DNA of 64,000 nt, taken from positions 186,001 to 250,000 of the forward strand of contig NZ_JABXYJ010000001.1 of the NCBI RefSeq assembly GCF_013377855.1, written 5' to 3'. Below the pieces are notes generated by a model. The model made no database searches. It saw nothing but the letters and a program-made list of their open reading frames with translations, and was not told where the DNA came from. Below are positions 40,709 to 50,679 of the stretch, piece after piece. The DNA comes from Cognatundibacterium oligocarboniphilum (lineage in GTDB: Bacteria > Pseudomonadota > Gammaproteobacteria > Burkholderiales > Burkholderiaceae_D). Every line of letters begins with the position of its first letter. The first letter of the stretch is position 1. The position numbers were made by a program, and so were the translations under genes.

Positions 40709-42070
40709 ATGAAGCAAAGTAGAAAGAATATGATGAATATGACCCCACAGGAAATCGTTTCCGAACTGGATAAACATGTTGTCGGTCAGGACAAAGCCAA
40801 GCGCGCTGTCGCTATTGCCTTGCGTAACCGCTGGCGACGCCAGCAGGTGCAGGAACCGTTGCGCCATGAAATCACACCGAAAAACATTCTGATGATCGGC
40901 CCGACCGGCGTTGGCAAAACTGAGATTGCGCGCCGGCTGGCCAAGCTGGCTGACGCACCATTCATCAAAATCGAAGCCACTAAATTCACAGAAGTCGGTT
41001 ATGTCGGCCGCGATGTCGATACGATTATCCGCGACCTGATCGACATCGGCATCAAACAAACCCGGGAAGTCGCCACCCGCAAGGTCCGTCTGCGTGCCGA
41101 AGATGCCGCCGAAGACCGCATCCTCGACATCCTGCTGCCGCCGGCGCGTGATTTTGGCATTCACCCGGAAGGCGAAACCCCGCCGGCAGCTGACAATGCC
41201 ACCCGCCAGACATTCCGCAAACGCCTGCGCGAAGGCGCGCTGGACGACAAGGAAATCGAGATCGAAGTCGCCGAAGCATTGCCGCAGATGGAAATCATGG
41301 CGCCGCCGGGTATGGAAGAAATGACCGAACAGATCAAATCCATGTTCAGCGGTATGGGCAGCGGGCGCAAAAAATCGCGCAAGATGAAAATTCGCGAAGC
41401 CTTCAAACTGCTGGTCGAGGAAGAAGCCACCAAACTGGTGAATGAGGAAGATCTGAAACAGGAAGCGATCCGCAATGTCGAACAGAACGGGATTGTGTTT
41501 CTGGATGAAATCGACAAGATTGCCTCACGTTCCGAAGTTGGCGGCGGTGAAGTATCCCGCGCCGGCGTACAACGCGACCTGCTGCCACTGGTGGAAGGCA
41601 CGACCGTGAACACAAAATACGGCATGATCAAAACCGATCACATCCTGTTTATTGCTTCCGGCGCTTTCCATCTGGCGAAACCGTCAGACCTGATTCCGGA
41701 ACTGCAAGGCCGCTTTCCGATCCGCGTGGAACTGGAATCGCTGTCCATCGCAGACTTTGAGCGCATTCTGACCAGCACCGATGCTTGCCTGACACGTCAA
41801 TACCAGGCCTTGCTGGCAACTGAAGGGGTCGCTATCGATTTTACGCCGGAAGGCATAGAGAAACTGGCTGGCATTGCGTTTTCGGTCAATGAAACCACCG
41901 AAAATATCGGCGCCCGCAGACTGTACACAGTGATGGAAAAATTGCTGGAGGAAATCTCGTTCGATGCGCATCAGAACAGCGGCCATACCGTTACCATTGA
42001 TGCCGCTTATGTCGATGCCCGGCTCGGCGCCTTGTCGGTGAACGAAGACTTGTCGCGTTATGTGCTGTAA
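40709..42070 (+). CDS. hslU: HslU ATPase subunit of the HslUV protease
   Basis: 453 residues. An AAA+ unfoldase that powers HslV. Walker A is GPTGVGKT (64-71), the pore motif is in [10 protein letters not shown], an inserted I domain spans about 115-240, Walker B is [11 protein letters not shown], and sensor/arginine segments follow ([21 protein letters not shown]). The C-terminus ends in LSRYVL, which docks on HslV. ATG 40709 has a good AGGA; the family start aligns with MNMTPQEIV at 40733, so a shorter form is possible. Confidence 0.97.
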   Translation: MKQSRKNMMNMTPQEIVSELDKHVVGQDKAKRAVAIALRNRWRRQQVQEPLRHEITPKNILMIGPTGVGKTEIARRLAKLADAPFIKIEATKFTEVGYVGRDVDTIIRDLIDIGIKQTREVATRKVRLRAEDAAEDRILDILLPPARDFGIHPEGETPPAADNATRQTFRKRLREGALDDKEIEIEVAEALPQMEIMAPPGMEEMTEQIKSMFSGMGSGRKKSRKMKIREAFKLLVEEEATKLVNEEDLKQEAIRNVEQNGIVFLDEIDKIASRSEVGGGEVSRAGVQRDLLPLVEGTTVNTKYGMIKTDHILFIASGAFHLAKPSDLIPELQGRFPIRVELESLSIADFERILTSTDACLTRQYQALLATEGVAIDFTPEGIEKLAGIAFSVNETTENIGARRLYTVMEKLLEEISFDAHQNSGHTVTIDAAYVDARLGALSVNEDLSRYVL

Positions 42071-42339
42071 AACAACGTAACGATTTTCCCGGAACCGCAC
42101 AAGCATCATGGCAAACAAGGCATTGGCAACCCGGCAGCGCATGCAGTTCCGTACTGAACCATCGCAGATACCGGCAAACCGGAATCAGGGCAATAAACGG
42201 ATCACCGTCCCGCCCTTATTCCGTTCCGCAACTGTCCGCACTGCGACGGCATCGGTACAGGCGGAGCCGCCGGTTGCTGAAACAGAAACCGGGCAATCCT
42301 TTCCGTCCGCCACATCCTCACTTCGGAGTAAAAAGCATC

Positions 42340-42846
42340 ATGTTTGATACGACCAGCGCCAGCACGCATCCTGATTACGCCCTGCTGGGAAAGCAGCTCA
42401 GCAGCATTCTGGGCAATGAGCGGGGACTGATCGTCAACACGGCACAGTTTTCTGCCCTGATTTATCACAGTCTCAGCCATCTGAACTGGGCGGGGTTTTA
42501 TCTGACCGTGCCAGGCAACCAGTCTGGCGGCAATCCGGTGCAAGAGTTATTGCTGGGCCCGTTTCAGGGTAAAGTCGCCTGCACCCGCATCCCTTTCGGA
42601 CGCGGCGTCTGCGGCACGGCAGCAGCCGAAAAACGGACTGTGGTGGTGCCGGATGTGCATGCTTTTCCGGGACATATTGCCTGCGACAGCGCTTCTAATT
42701 CGGAAATCGTGATCCCGCTGCTGAAAGACGGCGCGGTGCTCGGCGTACTCGATATTGACAGCCCTCAGCTCAATCGTTTCAGCGCGGAAGACCAGCAAGG
42801 TCTGGAATCGTTGTTGCAGATTCTGATGGCTGCCACCGATTTCTGA
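42340..42846 (+). CDS. msrC: free methionine-R-sulfoxide reductase (GAF type)
   Basis: 168 residues. A single GAF domain with the fRMsr cysteines: ACTRIPFGRGVCGTAA and IACDSASNSEIVIPLL. It reduces free methionine-R-sulfoxide, part of oxidative-damage repair. ATG 42340 (CGGAG twelve bases before) fits the family; an upstream in-frame ATG at 42274 adds 22 unrelated residues. The 269 bases between hslU and this gene have no supported feature. Confidence 0.88.
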   Translation: MFDTTSASTHPDYALLGKQLSSILGNERGLIVNTAQFSALIYHSLSHLNWAGFYLTVPGNQSGGNPVQELLLGPFQGKVACTRIPFGRGVCGTAAAEKRTVVVPDVHAFPGHIACDSASNSEIVIPLLKDGAVLGVLDIDSPQLNRFSAEDQQGLESLLQILMAATDF

Positions 42847-42869
42847 AGCAGGCTTTCTGCTACCGACGG

Positions 42870-42889
42870 AAACAGCACTCTGTTTTTTT
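42870..42889 (+). terminator. short intrinsic terminator after msrC
   Basis: AAACAG (42870-42875), loop CACT, CTGTTT (42880-42885), then TTTT. The stem is short but the U run is good. Confidence 0.55.
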
Positions 42890-42894
42890 GATGA

Positions 42895-42922
42895 CAGTAT
42901 CCGGCACATCTATCGGATACTG
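42895..42922. terminator. hairpin between convergent msrC and gpsA
   Basis: CAGTATCCG (42895-42903) pairs perfectly with CGGATACTG (42914-42922) around ten bases. No U tract follows on either strand, so it may only slow polymerases from both sides. Confidence 0.4.
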
Positions 42923-42943
42923 CCGGCGACCTGTTAATGATTT

Positions 42944-43942
42944 TTAATGGTTTTCCTGTTTGGAATCGCGTGCCAGCAGGCGCGCAATCATGTCCCGCGC
43001 CGGCACGCCGTCAAACAGGACACCAGCCACAGCATTGGTGATCGGCATATCCACGCCCAGTGTGGCGGCCAGCGTCCGTACGGCCTGCGCGCAGCGCACA
43101 CCTTCTGCGACATGACCGAGTTCGCTGACAATGGTGTCCAGATTTTTACCCTGCGCCAGCGCCAGACCTACCTTGCGGTTGCGGGATAAATCTCCGGTAC
43201 AGGTCAGAATCAGATCGCCCACGCCGGTCAGTCCCATCAGGGTTTCCACCCGCGCACCCAGCGCCACACCGAGCCGGCTGATTTCCGCCAGACCGCGGGT
43301 CATCAGTGCCGCACGGGCATTCAGTCCCAGACCCAGACCATCGGCCACACCGGTCGCAATCGCCAGAATATTTTTGACTGCACCGCCCACCTCCACACCG
43401 ACCACATCGTCACTGGAATACACCCGGATCGCATTGCCGTGCAGCGCCTGCACCACACGCTGACAGAGTTCCGGCGATGCCGAGGCGATTGTCAGCGCAC
43501 AAGGTAAGCCTTGCGCCACTTCCAGCGCAAAAGACGGGCCGGACAAAGCACCGATCGCCGCACCCTGTCCCAGAATGTTGCGTGCGACCTGATGCGGCAA
43601 CAACTGCGTGCCTTCTTCAAATCCTTTGCACAGCCAGATCACCCGATGCGGCTGATACGGCAGGCAGGCCTGCAAAGTCGGACGCAAACCCGACACCGAA
43701 GTCGCAATGATCAGCAGGCTGTCGTCCGCCGCCACGTGATGCATGGCTTCAGAGAAATCGGAGGTCAGTTGCAGGTTTTCAGGCAATCTGATACCCGGCA
43801 GGTAGACGGTATTTTGCCGCTGCAGCTGCATGTCGGCGATCGCGGCCTGATTCCGGCCCCATATCAGGACATGATTTTTGGCAGCCAGTGCGATTGCCAC
43901 TGCGGTTCCCCAGGCGCCTGCGCCCAATATGCTGACATTCAT
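42944..43942 (-). CDS. gpsA: glycerol-3-phosphate dehydrogenase (NAD(P)+)
   Basis: 332 residues. It reduces dihydroxyacetone phosphate to sn-glycerol-3-phosphate for phospholipid synthesis. The Rossmann motif is [10 protein letters not shown] (7-16); further conserved segments are [15 protein letters not shown], the catalytic-lysine region [19 protein letters not shown] and [19 protein letters not shown] precedes the ATG. The palindrome at 43975-43994 sits 33-52 bases upstream, in promoter position, and a terminator separates it from the SH3 gene. Confidence 0.96.
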   Translation of the reverse strand: MNVSILGAGAWGTAVAIALAAKNHVLIWGRNQAAIADMQLQRQNTVYLPGIRLPENLQLTSDFSEAMHHVAADDSLLIIATSVSGLRPTLQACLPYQPHRVIWLCKGFEEGTQLLPHQVARNILGQGAAIGALSGPSFALEVAQGLPCALTIASASPELCQRVVQALHGNAIRVYSSDDVVGVEVGGAVKNILAIATGVADGLGLGLNARAALMTRGLAEISRLGVALGARVETLMGLTGVGDLILTCTGDLSRNRKVGLALAQGKNLDTIVSELGHVAEGVRCAQAVRTLAATLGVDMPITNAVAGVLFDGVPARDMIARLLARDSKQENH

Positions 43943-43974
43943 ATTGATTTTACTTTCCTGATTTTTGGCATTCC

Positions 43975-43994
43975 ATATACTCCCCCCAGTATAT
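43975..43994. promoter_or_regulatory. AT-rich palindrome with C6 core, copy 2
   Basis: ATATACT-CCCCCC-AGTATAT, perfect seven-base arms, overlapping the likely gpsA promoter. It shares its core with 26041-26065 some 18 kb away. Recurrence in intergenic DNA makes chance unlikely. The shape is that of a CsoR/RcnR/FrmR-family operator or of an interspersed repeat. Confidence 0.5.
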
Positions 43995-43995
43995 T

Positions 43996-44033
43996 AAAAA
44001 ACCCTGTATTGATCGGGACAATCAGGCTTTTTT
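43996..44033 (-). terminator. bidirectional-looking terminator after the SH3 gene
   Basis: CCTG-t-ATTG (44003-44011) pairs with CAATCAGG (44019-44026), flanked by an A run at 43996-44001 and a T run at 44028-44033. Read leftwards it ends the transcript coming from secB and the SH3 gene. Confidence 0.65.
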
Positions 44034-44132
44034 CTAGTTTTCAGGGAGGAGTATCCACATACAACAAGAGGACAGCATGCTGTCCTCTGTCTCTGGCAAA
44101 TCTCGCTCCATGCACTCCGGAGCAGCATACCG

Positions 44133-44582
44133 TCACAATCCCCAGACTTCATTCGCCTTCACATACCCCAGCTGACCGTCACGGTGCCTGACCTTGACCC
44201 AGCCGCCCGCTGCAGGTTCCGCCATGTCCAGCAACACGAATTTGTCGGCACTGAAGACCAGTGCCGCACTGTCATCGGCAGAAGCGCGGATTCTGGCACC
44301 GGCAACCCGGACGATCAGTGTGCGCCGGGTAATCAGGTCTTTCGACTCGACCCAGCTCAGATCGCCCGTCATATCCCGCACCTTGCTCCAGGCGCCCGAG
44401 GTAAACACCACCTCGACCGGCATACCGCGCGGGGCGATATACAACTTGCCACCTTTGAGCGAGGGCGCGTCGTACATGATGACCGGATTGGCACCAACGG
44501 CGCGGAATTCCAGCGCCTGCGCCGGTACGACAACGACCAGCGCCGTTACGCTCAGAATGCAGGCAGAAATCAGTGTACGCAT
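44133..44582 (-). CDS. exported SH3-domain protein (SH3_4/DUF1058)
   Basis: 149 residues with a signal peptide (CILSVTALVVVVPAQA). Two bacterial SH3 modules are visible: VIMYDAPSLKGGKLYI...WSKVRDMTGDLSWVESKDL and ARIRASADDSAALVF...WVKVRHRDGQLGYVKANEVWGL. Bacterial SH3 domains bind peptidoglycan or proteins in the envelope. ATG 44582 is chosen because it starts the signal peptide. It lies downstream of secB in the same direction. Confidence 0.8.
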   Translation of the reverse strand: MRTLISACILSVTALVVVVPAQALEFRAVGANPVIMYDAPSLKGGKLYIAPRGMPVEVVFTSGAWSKVRDMTGDLSWVESKDLITRRTLIVRVAGARIRASADDSAALVFSADKFVLLDMAEPAAGGWVKVRHRDGQLGYVKANEVWGL

Positions 44583-44653
44583 AGTAGGCAGTTGGGATGT
44601 TGTATTCAGCGGCAGACTATTGCACCCGCTGAATATCGTCAAAGGACGATCAA

Positions 44654-45139
44654 TTACTGAATCGTGGCAGGTGCTTCAGCAGTTGCTTCTGCTGTTTTTG
44701 CCTGTTCCGCAGCGAGTTGCAGACGCTGTGCGTAGAACGCTTCAAAATTGATTTCAGACAGATGAATCGGTGGGAAACCGGCGCGGGTAATGGCATCTGC
44801 CACGTTCGAACGCAGGTAAGGATAAATGATGTTCGGGCAGCCGATGCCGAGCAGCGGATCGATCTGGTCTTCCGGAATATTGCGCGCCTCGAAAATACCT
44901 GCCTGTTTGCCTTCGACCAGGAATGCCACTTTGTCAGCGATTTTTGCAGTCACGGTAACTGTCACGGTTGCTTCGAAAATACCGTCAGCCAATTTTTCGG
45001 AACCAACATCGAGAGAAACTTCGATCGCAGGAGCTTGCTGTTCCAGGAAGATCGCCGGGGAATTTGGCTGTTCAAGCGACAAATCTTTCAGATAAACGCG
45101 TTGAATTTGGAATACGGGCTGCAGATTTTCGTCAGACAT
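44654..45139 (-). CDS. secB: SecB export chaperone
   Basis: 161 residues. SecB keeps precursors unfolded and hands them to SecA. Family features are [22 protein letters not shown], the [23 protein letters not shown] beta segment, [37 protein letters not shown] (in parts), and a short variable tail. It belongs to a leftward rhodanese-grxC-secB cluster typical of betaproteobacteria; the preceding 210 bases have no gene. Confidence 0.97.
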   Translation of the reverse strand: MSDENLQPVFQIQRVYLKDLSLEQPNSPAIFLEQQAPAIEVSLDVGSEKLADGIFEATVTVTVTAKIADKVAFLVEGKQAGIFEARNIPEDQIDPLLGIGCPNIIYPYLRSNVADAITRAGFPPIHLSEINFEAFYAQRLQLAAEQAKTAEATAEAPATIQ

Positions 45140-45349
45140 GTGAGGCTTTCTTAATTTCTAAAAGATTAATAATGAACAGCAAGACGATCAGCGTCTGCTC
45201 TGGGCCAACGCTCCGATTGGCGCCACAACACACGCCAGATAGGGCCGTTTCCGGTCTTTTCAAGATCGTGCGGTCATATTGTAGCAAGGACACTGCAAAA
45301 ATCCTCATTTTTGCAGCAAACCCGTATAAAATCCGGCAAAACCAGATTT

Positions 45350-45616
45350 TTAAGCGTCCGGATTCAACAAACCATCCAGCTTGCCAGCACGATCTAAGGC
45401 GGATAAATCATCAAAGCCGCCTACATGCGTCTCGCCGATGTAAATCTGCGGCACGGTGCGGCGGCCGGTTTTCTGCATCATCGCTTCCCGTATCGCCGGG
45501 TCGAGATCAACACGGATTTTTTCTATCTCATCCACACCTTTGGATTTCAGCAAACGTTCTGCCATGGTGCAGTAAGGACATACTGCTGTGCTGTACATCG
45601 TGACTTGAGGTTTCAT
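45350..45616 (-). CDS. grxC: glutaredoxin 3
   Basis: 88 residues with the dithiol active site CPYC (Cys13, Cys16, in STAVCPYCTMAE), TVPQIYIGETHVGGFDDL for glutathione binding, and a standard length. It reduces disulphides using glutathione. It starts 12 bases after the rhodanese gene, so the two are probably co-transcribed. Confidence 0.95.
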   Translation of the reverse strand: MKPQVTMYSTAVCPYCTMAERLLKSKGVDEIEKIRVDLDPAIREAMMQKTGRRTVPQIYIGETHVGGFDDLSALDRAGKLDGLLNPDA

Positions 45617-45628
45617 AACGGCTCCTGC

Positions 45629-46030
45629 TTACTTGATAACGGGCATGCCCTGCGTTTTCCAGGCATCCATGCCGCCATCCAGGCTGAACGCCTGTGCAAA
45701 ACCGGCTTTGTTCAGCAGGGACACCGCACTGGCAGAGCGCACCCCTTTTGCACATACCGCCAGCACCACGCCGGCTTTGGACTTTTCGATTTCCTTCAGA
45801 CGCGAATTCAGGTCGGCCAGAGGAATATTCTTCGCATTCGGCAAATGGCCGGTCGCAAATTCCTCAGGACTGCGCACATCCAGAACCAGCGTCTTGCCCT
45901 GATTCATGTACTGCGTTGCCTGCAACTGGGAGACTTTTGCTCCGCGCCGCTGCAACATCGGGAACAACAGGGCACCGCCAGAAATCAGGGCAATCGCGAT
46001 GAGAAAAATATTATCTAAAATGAATTTCAC
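45629..46030 (-). CDS. membrane-anchored rhodanese-domain protein
   Basis: 133 residues. One N-terminal transmembrane helix (about 5-25) is followed by a rhodanese domain with VLDVRSPEEFATGHLPNAKNIPL and the catalytic Cys93 loop (VCAKGVRSASA). It should carry sulfane sulfur or act in redox work at the membrane. It heads the grxC-secB cluster. Confidence 0.93.
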   Translation of the reverse strand: MKFILDNIFLIAIALISGGALLFPMLQRRGAKVSQLQATQYMNQGKTLVLDVRSPEEFATGHLPNAKNIPLADLNSRLKEIEKSKAGVVLAVCAKGVRSASAVSLLNKAGFAQAFSLDGGMDAWKTQGMPVIK

Positions 46031-46211
46031 AGGTTTCCAGTAGTAAAAATGGTTATCGGAAGCGGGTCATTATAAAATAGATGCCGTTGTTCCATATTAT
46101 GCCTGATCAGAACTGACGACAGACCATTCCGGCTTACCCGCCCAAATGCAGGAAGGCGCCGGAGAGTGATTTTTCGCCATTTCTGATTAACCACGACTCT
46201 GAATCATCATC

Positions 46212-46958
46212 ATGTACAAAATCGTTTTAATGCGCCACGGCGAATCTACCTGGAATCTGGACAACCGCTTCACTGGCTGGACTGACGTCGATCTGACCCC
46301 GAAAGGCGTGGCGGAAGCGGCACAGGCAGGCCAGTTGCTGAAAGAAGCCGGCTTCACTTTCGACCTCGCCTACACCTCCGTGCTGAAGCGCGCGATCCGC
46401 ACCTTGTGGGGCACGCTTGATACCATGGACCTGATGTGGCTGCCGGTGATTCATGACTGGCGTCTGAACGAGCGTCACTACGGTGCGCTGCAAGGCCTGA
46501 ATAAAGCAGAAACTGCCGCCAAATATGGCGATGAGCAGGTACTGGTCTGGCGCCGCAGCTATGACACACCGCCTAATCCGCTGGCTGAAGACGACGATCG
46601 CACCTCTTTCAATGACCCGCGTTATGCCGCACTGGACCGCAAGCAGATTCCGCTGACCGAATGCCTGAAAGACACCGTTGCCCGCGTCGTCCCAGCCTGG
46701 GAAGACTCGATTGCACCGGCGATCCGCTCCGGCAAACGCATCCTGATCTCCGCCCACGGCAACAGCCTGCGCGCGCTGATCAAAATGCTCGACGGCATCA
46801 GCGACGACGACATCGTGAACCTGAATATTCCGAACGGCCAACCACTGGTGTATGAGCTGGATGCCGATCTCAAGCCGATCCGTCACTACTATCTCGGTGA
46901 CCAGTCTGCGATTGAAGCGGCGCTGAAAGCGGTCGCCAGCCAGGGTAAAGCCAAGTAA
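46212..46958 (+). CDS. gpmA: 2,3-bisphosphoglycerate-dependent phosphoglycerate mutase
   Basis: 248 residues. It interconverts 3- and 2-phosphoglycerate in glycolysis. The phospho-histidine is His9 in [10 protein letters not shown]; other active-site pieces are [17 protein letters not shown] and [13 protein letters not shown]. It is divergent from the rhodanese gene and only six bases upstream of the EnvC-like gene. Confidence 0.97.
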   Translation: MYKIVLMRHGESTWNLDNRFTGWTDVDLTPKGVAEAAQAGQLLKEAGFTFDLAYTSVLKRAIRTLWGTLDTMDLMWLPVIHDWRLNERHYGALQGLNKAETAAKYGDEQVLVWRRSYDTPPNPLAEDDDRTSFNDPRYAALDRKQIPLTECLKDTVARVVPAWEDSIAPAIRSGKRILISAHGNSLRALIKMLDGISDDDIVNLNIPNGQPLVYELDADLKPIRHYYLGDQSAIEAALKAVASQGKAK

Positions 46959-46964
46959 GCCCGG

Positions 46965-48299
46965 ATGCCGCGTCGTCTCCGTCTTTTACTGACACCGCTG
47001 CTGTGCCTGTCTCTGGCAGGTACAGCAGGGCTGGTGACGGCTGCCAGCAACACCCGCATACAGCAAAAATCCAAAGCAGAAGCAGAACGGGCGGAGTTGC
47101 AACAAAAGCTCAAAGCCCTGAAAACCGATATCAGTAAAACCGAAAATGCCAAGGATCAGGCCAGTGACGCTCTGGCTGAATCGGAAAAAGCGATTTCCGA
47201 GGCCAACCGTTCTTTACGCGACTTGCAGCAAGAGCAGGCACAAACCGAAGAGAAGCTGCGACAACTGCTGGCACAGCAGGAAGCCCTGCGCAGCAAAGTC
47301 GAGCAGCAGAAAGCGCAGCTTTCGAAATTTTTGCAGCGGCAGTATATGCACGGTGACAGCGACCGCATCAAGTTACTGCTGTCAGGTGATAATCCCAACC
47401 GGATCAACCGCGATCTGCAGTACATGGGCTACGTCTCCCAGACTCAGGCAAAAATGATAGAAAGCCTGCGCAGCAGTCTGCGTGCCGTGGAACAAAACAC
47501 CCGGGAAGCCCAGGAAGCCAAAGACGAACTCGACGATATCGCGGCCGAGGAAAAAGATCACAAGGTCGCGCTGGAAAAAGAGAAGAAAAAACATGCGACC
47601 CTGGTCAGCCAGTTGTCAGATAAATTATATGCACAAAAAAAACAGGCGGATAATCTTCAAAAAGATGAACAAAGGCTGACCAATCTGGTCTCACGTCTGA
47701 ATCAGCTGATTGAAGAACAGATCAGGGCAGACAAGCTGCGCGCGGAACAGGAAGAAAAGCAGCGGCAGGAAAGAATCGCCGCGCAAAAGGAAAAAGCCAG
47801 ACAGGCAGCGCTGGACAAAAAAGCCGGGAAAAAACCGAACCCGAATGCGATTGACGATGACGAACCGCCGAAGCAGGCCAGAGCGGAAATCCCGCCGCCC
47901 GGTGAGTTCGACAAACTCAAAGGACAGCTGCGCTTACCGGTCAAAGGTGAAATCCTGGCTCGCTTTGGCACCCGCCGCGGGGACGGCCCCAGCTGGAAAG
48001 GCCTGTTCATCAAAGCCGCCGAAGGTGCCGAGGTGAAGGCGGTTGCGCCAGGCCGGGTCATCTTCGCGGATTGGTATAAAGGCTACGGAAATATGATTAT
48101 TGTCGGTCATGGCGATCAGTACATGAGCATTTACGGTAATAATCAGGCAGTATTGAAACATGTCGGCGATAACGTGAAAGCCGGCGATGTGATTGCCAGT
48201 GCCGGGAACAGCGGCGGCAATGAAGAATCAGGTTTATACTTTGAAATCCGTCATCAGGGACGGGCATTTGATCCTTTAAACTGGATCCTTGTTAAATAG
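46965..48299 (+). CDS. envC: EnvC-like murein hydrolase activator (degenerate LytM domain)
   Basis: 444 residues: signal peptide, a long coiled coil (about 25-250), a low-complexity Lys/Glu-rich linker and a C-terminal M23/LytM domain (about 325-444). The zinc ligands of active LytM enzymes are missing: the region normally His-x-x-x-Asp reads SWKGLFIKA, and the HxH site reads GLYFEIRH. So it should activate amidases rather than cut peptidoglycan itself, as EnvC does. It lies between gpmA and ctpA in the usual order; 14 bases separate it from ctpA. Confidence 0.9.
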   Translation: MPRRLRLLLTPLLCLSLAGTAGLVTAASNTRIQQKSKAEAERAELQQKLKALKTDISKTENAKDQASDALAESEKAISEANRSLRDLQQEQAQTEEKLRQLLAQQEALRSKVEQQKAQLSKFLQRQYMHGDSDRIKLLLSGDNPNRINRDLQYMGYVSQTQAKMIESLRSSLRAVEQNTREAQEAKDELDDIAAEEKDHKVALEKEKKKHATLVSQLSDKLYAQKKQADNLQKDEQRLTNLVSRLNQLIEEQIRADKLRAEQEEKQRQERIAAQKEKARQAALDKKAGKKPNPNAIDDDEPPKQARAEIPPPGEFDKLKGQLRLPVKGEILARFGTRRGDGPSWKGLFIKAAEGAEVKAVAPGRVIFADWYKGYGNMIIVGHGDQYMSIYGNNQAVLKHVGDNVKAGDVIASAGNSGGNEESGLYFEIRHQGRAFDPLNWILVK

Positions 48300-48313
48300 G
48301 CTTTAGGTGAATC

Positions 48314-49816
48314 ATGGGTAGTAAATTCAAGAATTTTGGTTTGATCGGCCTCGGCATGGTGGCAGGCATTGCCGCATCCATGCAGTTTTCGGCACTGGCG
48401 CAGAAAAATGCCGGCAGCCCGCTACCCGTCGAAGAATTACGTCAGCTGGCCGATGTCTTCGGCCTCATCAAATCCGACTACGTCGAACCAGTCGAAGACA
48501 GCAAGCTGCTGACCGAAGCCATTTCCGGCATGGTGGCATCGCTCGATCCGCACTCCGCTTATCTGGATAAAAAAGCGTTTAAAGAACTCAAAGAAGGCAC
48601 CCAGGGCAAATTTGTCGGACTGGGTATCGAGGTCGGCATGGAAGACGGCTACGTCAAAATCGTCTCTCCGATTGAAGATTCACCGGCCTACCGCGCCGGC
48701 CTGAAACCTGGTGACCTGATCACGCGGCTTGATTCCCAGCCGGTAAAAGGTATGACGCTGGATGAAGCCGTGAAAAAAATGCGCGGTGAGCCGAATACTA
48801 AAATCACGCTGACGATTGCCCGTAAAAACGAAGACAAACCCATCATCGTCACCATTACCCGTGAGCTGATCAAACAGCAGAGCGTGAAGGCAAAAATCGT
48901 CGAGCCGGGTTATGCCTGGCTGCGCATTTCCCAGTTCCAGGAGCCGACTGTGGAAGACATGGCGAAAAAAGTGCAGACATTGTATGCACAAGATCCGAAC
49001 ATCAAAGGCCTGGTGCTGGATTTGCGCAATGATCCGGGCGGTGTCCTGCCCGGTGCGATTGGCGTGTCGGCGGCTTTCCTGCCTAAGGACGTGGCAGTGG
49101 TTTCGACCAATGGCCAGCTGGCTGACTCCAAGGCGACGTTCTATGCCAAGCGCGAATTCTATGCAGGCCGCACTTCTGGCGACCCGCTGGCCAAGCTGCC
49201 GGAAGCCATCAAAAACGTACCGATGGTCGTGCTGATCAATACCGGTTCGGCATCGGCTTCTGAAATCGTGGCTGGCGCCTTGCAGGACTACAAGCGAGCC
49301 ACGATCATCGGCACCCAGAGTTTCGGCAAAGGCTCAGTACAAACCATCCGCCAGATTTCTGCCGACACCGCCGTCAAGCTCACCACGGCGCGTTACTACA
49401 CGCCAAATGGCCGCTCCATCCAGGCAAAAGGCATCGTGCCTGATCTGAATGTCGAAGAAACAGCCGATGGCGACGGCTTCAACAGCTTCCGCGCCCGTGA
49501 ATCCGACTTGCAAAAACATCTGGTCAATGACAAGGAAAAAGAGCCGGTCCGCCCTAAGGTCGATGAACTGGAAGAAGAGCAGCGCCTGCTGGCACTGGCA
49601 AAGAAAAGCAAACCGTTGGAATACGGCAGCAAGGAAGATTTTCAGTTAGCCCAGGCGCTGAATCATCTGAAAGGTCTGCCAGTCAAAGTCACCGATCCGA
49701 AAGACAGCAAAGACGGCGACAATAAGGATAAGGCTGACAAAACTGAAAAAACGGATAAATCAGACAAATCCGATAAGTCCGATAAAGACGGCAAATCCGA
49801 ATCCAAGAAAAAATAA
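48314..49816 (+). CDS. ctpA: carboxy-terminal processing protease (S41)
   Basis: 500 residues. A signal/anchor segment (FGLIGLGMVAGIAASMQF), the S41 N-terminal region, a PDZ domain (about 95-180; GIEVGMEDGYVKIVSPIEDSPAYRAGLKPGDLI) and a protease core with Ser in GSASASEIVAGAL and Lys in SFGKGSVQTIR forming the Ser-Lys pair. The C-terminus is an extreme Lys/Asp/Ser tail (KTDKSDKSDKSDKDGK), likely disordered. It trims periplasmic proteins, often working with EnvC/NlpD-type hydrolase activators. Confidence 0.95.
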   Translation: MGSKFKNFGLIGLGMVAGIAASMQFSALAQKNAGSPLPVEELRQLADVFGLIKSDYVEPVEDSKLLTEAISGMVASLDPHSAYLDKKAFKELKEGTQGKFVGLGIEVGMEDGYVKIVSPIEDSPAYRAGLKPGDLITRLDSQPVKGMTLDEAVKKMRGEPNTKITLTIARKNEDKPIIVTITRELIKQQSVKAKIVEPGYAWLRISQFQEPTVEDMAKKVQTLYAQDPNIKGLVLDLRNDPGGVLPGAIGVSAAFLPKDVAVVSTNGQLADSKATFYAKREFYAGRTSGDPLAKLPEAIKNVPMVVLINTGSASASEIVAGALQDYKRATIIGTQSFGKGSVQTIRQISADTAVKLTTARYYTPNGRSIQAKGIVPDLNVEETADGDGFNSFRARESDLQKHLVNDKEKEPVRPKVDELEEEQRLLALAKKSKPLEYGSKEDFQLAQALNHLKGLPVKVTDPKDSKDGDNKDKADKTEKTDKSDKSDKSDKDGKSESKKK

Positions 49817-49822
49817 CACACC

Positions 49823-49847
49823 AAGGCCGCTTCCCGCGGCCTTTTTT
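49823..49847 (+). terminator. intrinsic terminator after ctpA
   Basis: AAGGCCGC (49823-49830), loop TTCCC, GCGGCCTT (49836-49843) and TTTT. It ends only ten bases before the next start codon. Confidence 0.85.
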
Positions 49848-49853
49848 CTCCTC

Positions 49854-50609
49854 ATGAATGATCAACAGCTTCTCCGTTATTCCCGCCATATCCTGCTGGA
49901 CCAGATCGGCATCGAAGGCCAGCAACAAGTCACTGAGGCCCGTGTGCTGATCATCGGTGCCGGCGGTCTGGGTTCTCCCGCAGCGCTGTATCTGGCAAGC
50001 GCCGGTGCAGGCCAGATCACGCTGGTGGATCACGATCAGGTTGACCTGACCAATCTGCAGCGTCAGATACTGCACACCACAGAACGGGTGGGCATGCCAA
50101 AAGTGCTGTCGGCACAGGTGGCATTACAGCAGATCAATCCTGAAATCAGGATTATCACCGTGCAGGAAAAGGCCGATGATGCACTGCTGGACCAGCTGGT
50201 CGCCGGGGCGGATGTGGTGTTGGATTGTTGTGATAATTTTGCCACCCGGCACGCCGTCAATGCGGCCTGCGTCCGCCACAAAGTGCCGCTGGTCTCAGGC
50301 GCAGCCATTGGTTTTGACGGCCAGATCAGCGTGTTCAATACCCATGATCCGCATTCACCTTGCTATGCCTGCCTGTTTCCTCCGGAACAAAAAATGGAAG
50401 AAGTCCTGTGCTCCACCATGGGTGTATTTGCACCGCTGGTCGGCATCATCGGCACCATGCAGGCAGCAGAAGCGCTGAAGCTGCTGATGCAGACTGGCCG
50501 CACATTGCAGGGACGTCTGCTGATTCTGGATGCCATGACCATGGAATGGCATCAGATCGGCATTCAGCGTAATCCAAAGTGCAGTGTATGCGGCACCGCG
50601 CATCACTGA
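49854..50609 (+). CDS. ThiF/MoeB/HesA-family adenylyltransferase
   Basis: 251 residues. An E1-like enzyme adenylating the C-terminus of a sulfur-carrier protein. It has the ATP site GAGGLGSPAALYLASAGAG, DLTNLQRQILH, the catalytic-Asp region CDNFATRHAVN, and zinc-ligand pairs CYAC and CSVC. There is no C-terminal rhodanese domain. Whether the partner is ThiS or MoaD cannot be told; both carriers lie outside the window. Confidence 0.9.
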   Translation: MNDQQLLRYSRHILLDQIGIEGQQQVTEARVLIIGAGGLGSPAALYLASAGAGQITLVDHDQVDLTNLQRQILHTTERVGMPKVLSAQVALQQINPEIRIITVQEKADDALLDQLVAGADVVLDCCDNFATRHAVNAACVRHKVPLVSGAAIGFDGQISVFNTHDPHSPCYACLFPPEQKMEEVLCSTMGVFAPLVGIIGTMQAAEALKLLMQTGRTLQGRLLILDAMTMEWHQIGIQRNPKCSVCGTAHH

Positions 50610-50679
50610 ATCAGCCGGACAAGGCAATGCAGCTGCATTCAAGGCTTCAATCCTGCCGGTGCCACCGGCATCATCCGGC

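Noticed and set aside
42108-42347. 79-codon frame between hslU and msrC
   Set aside because: No ribosome site worth noting, no recognisable motif, overlaps the msrC start, and the composition is that of non-coding G+C-rich DNA.
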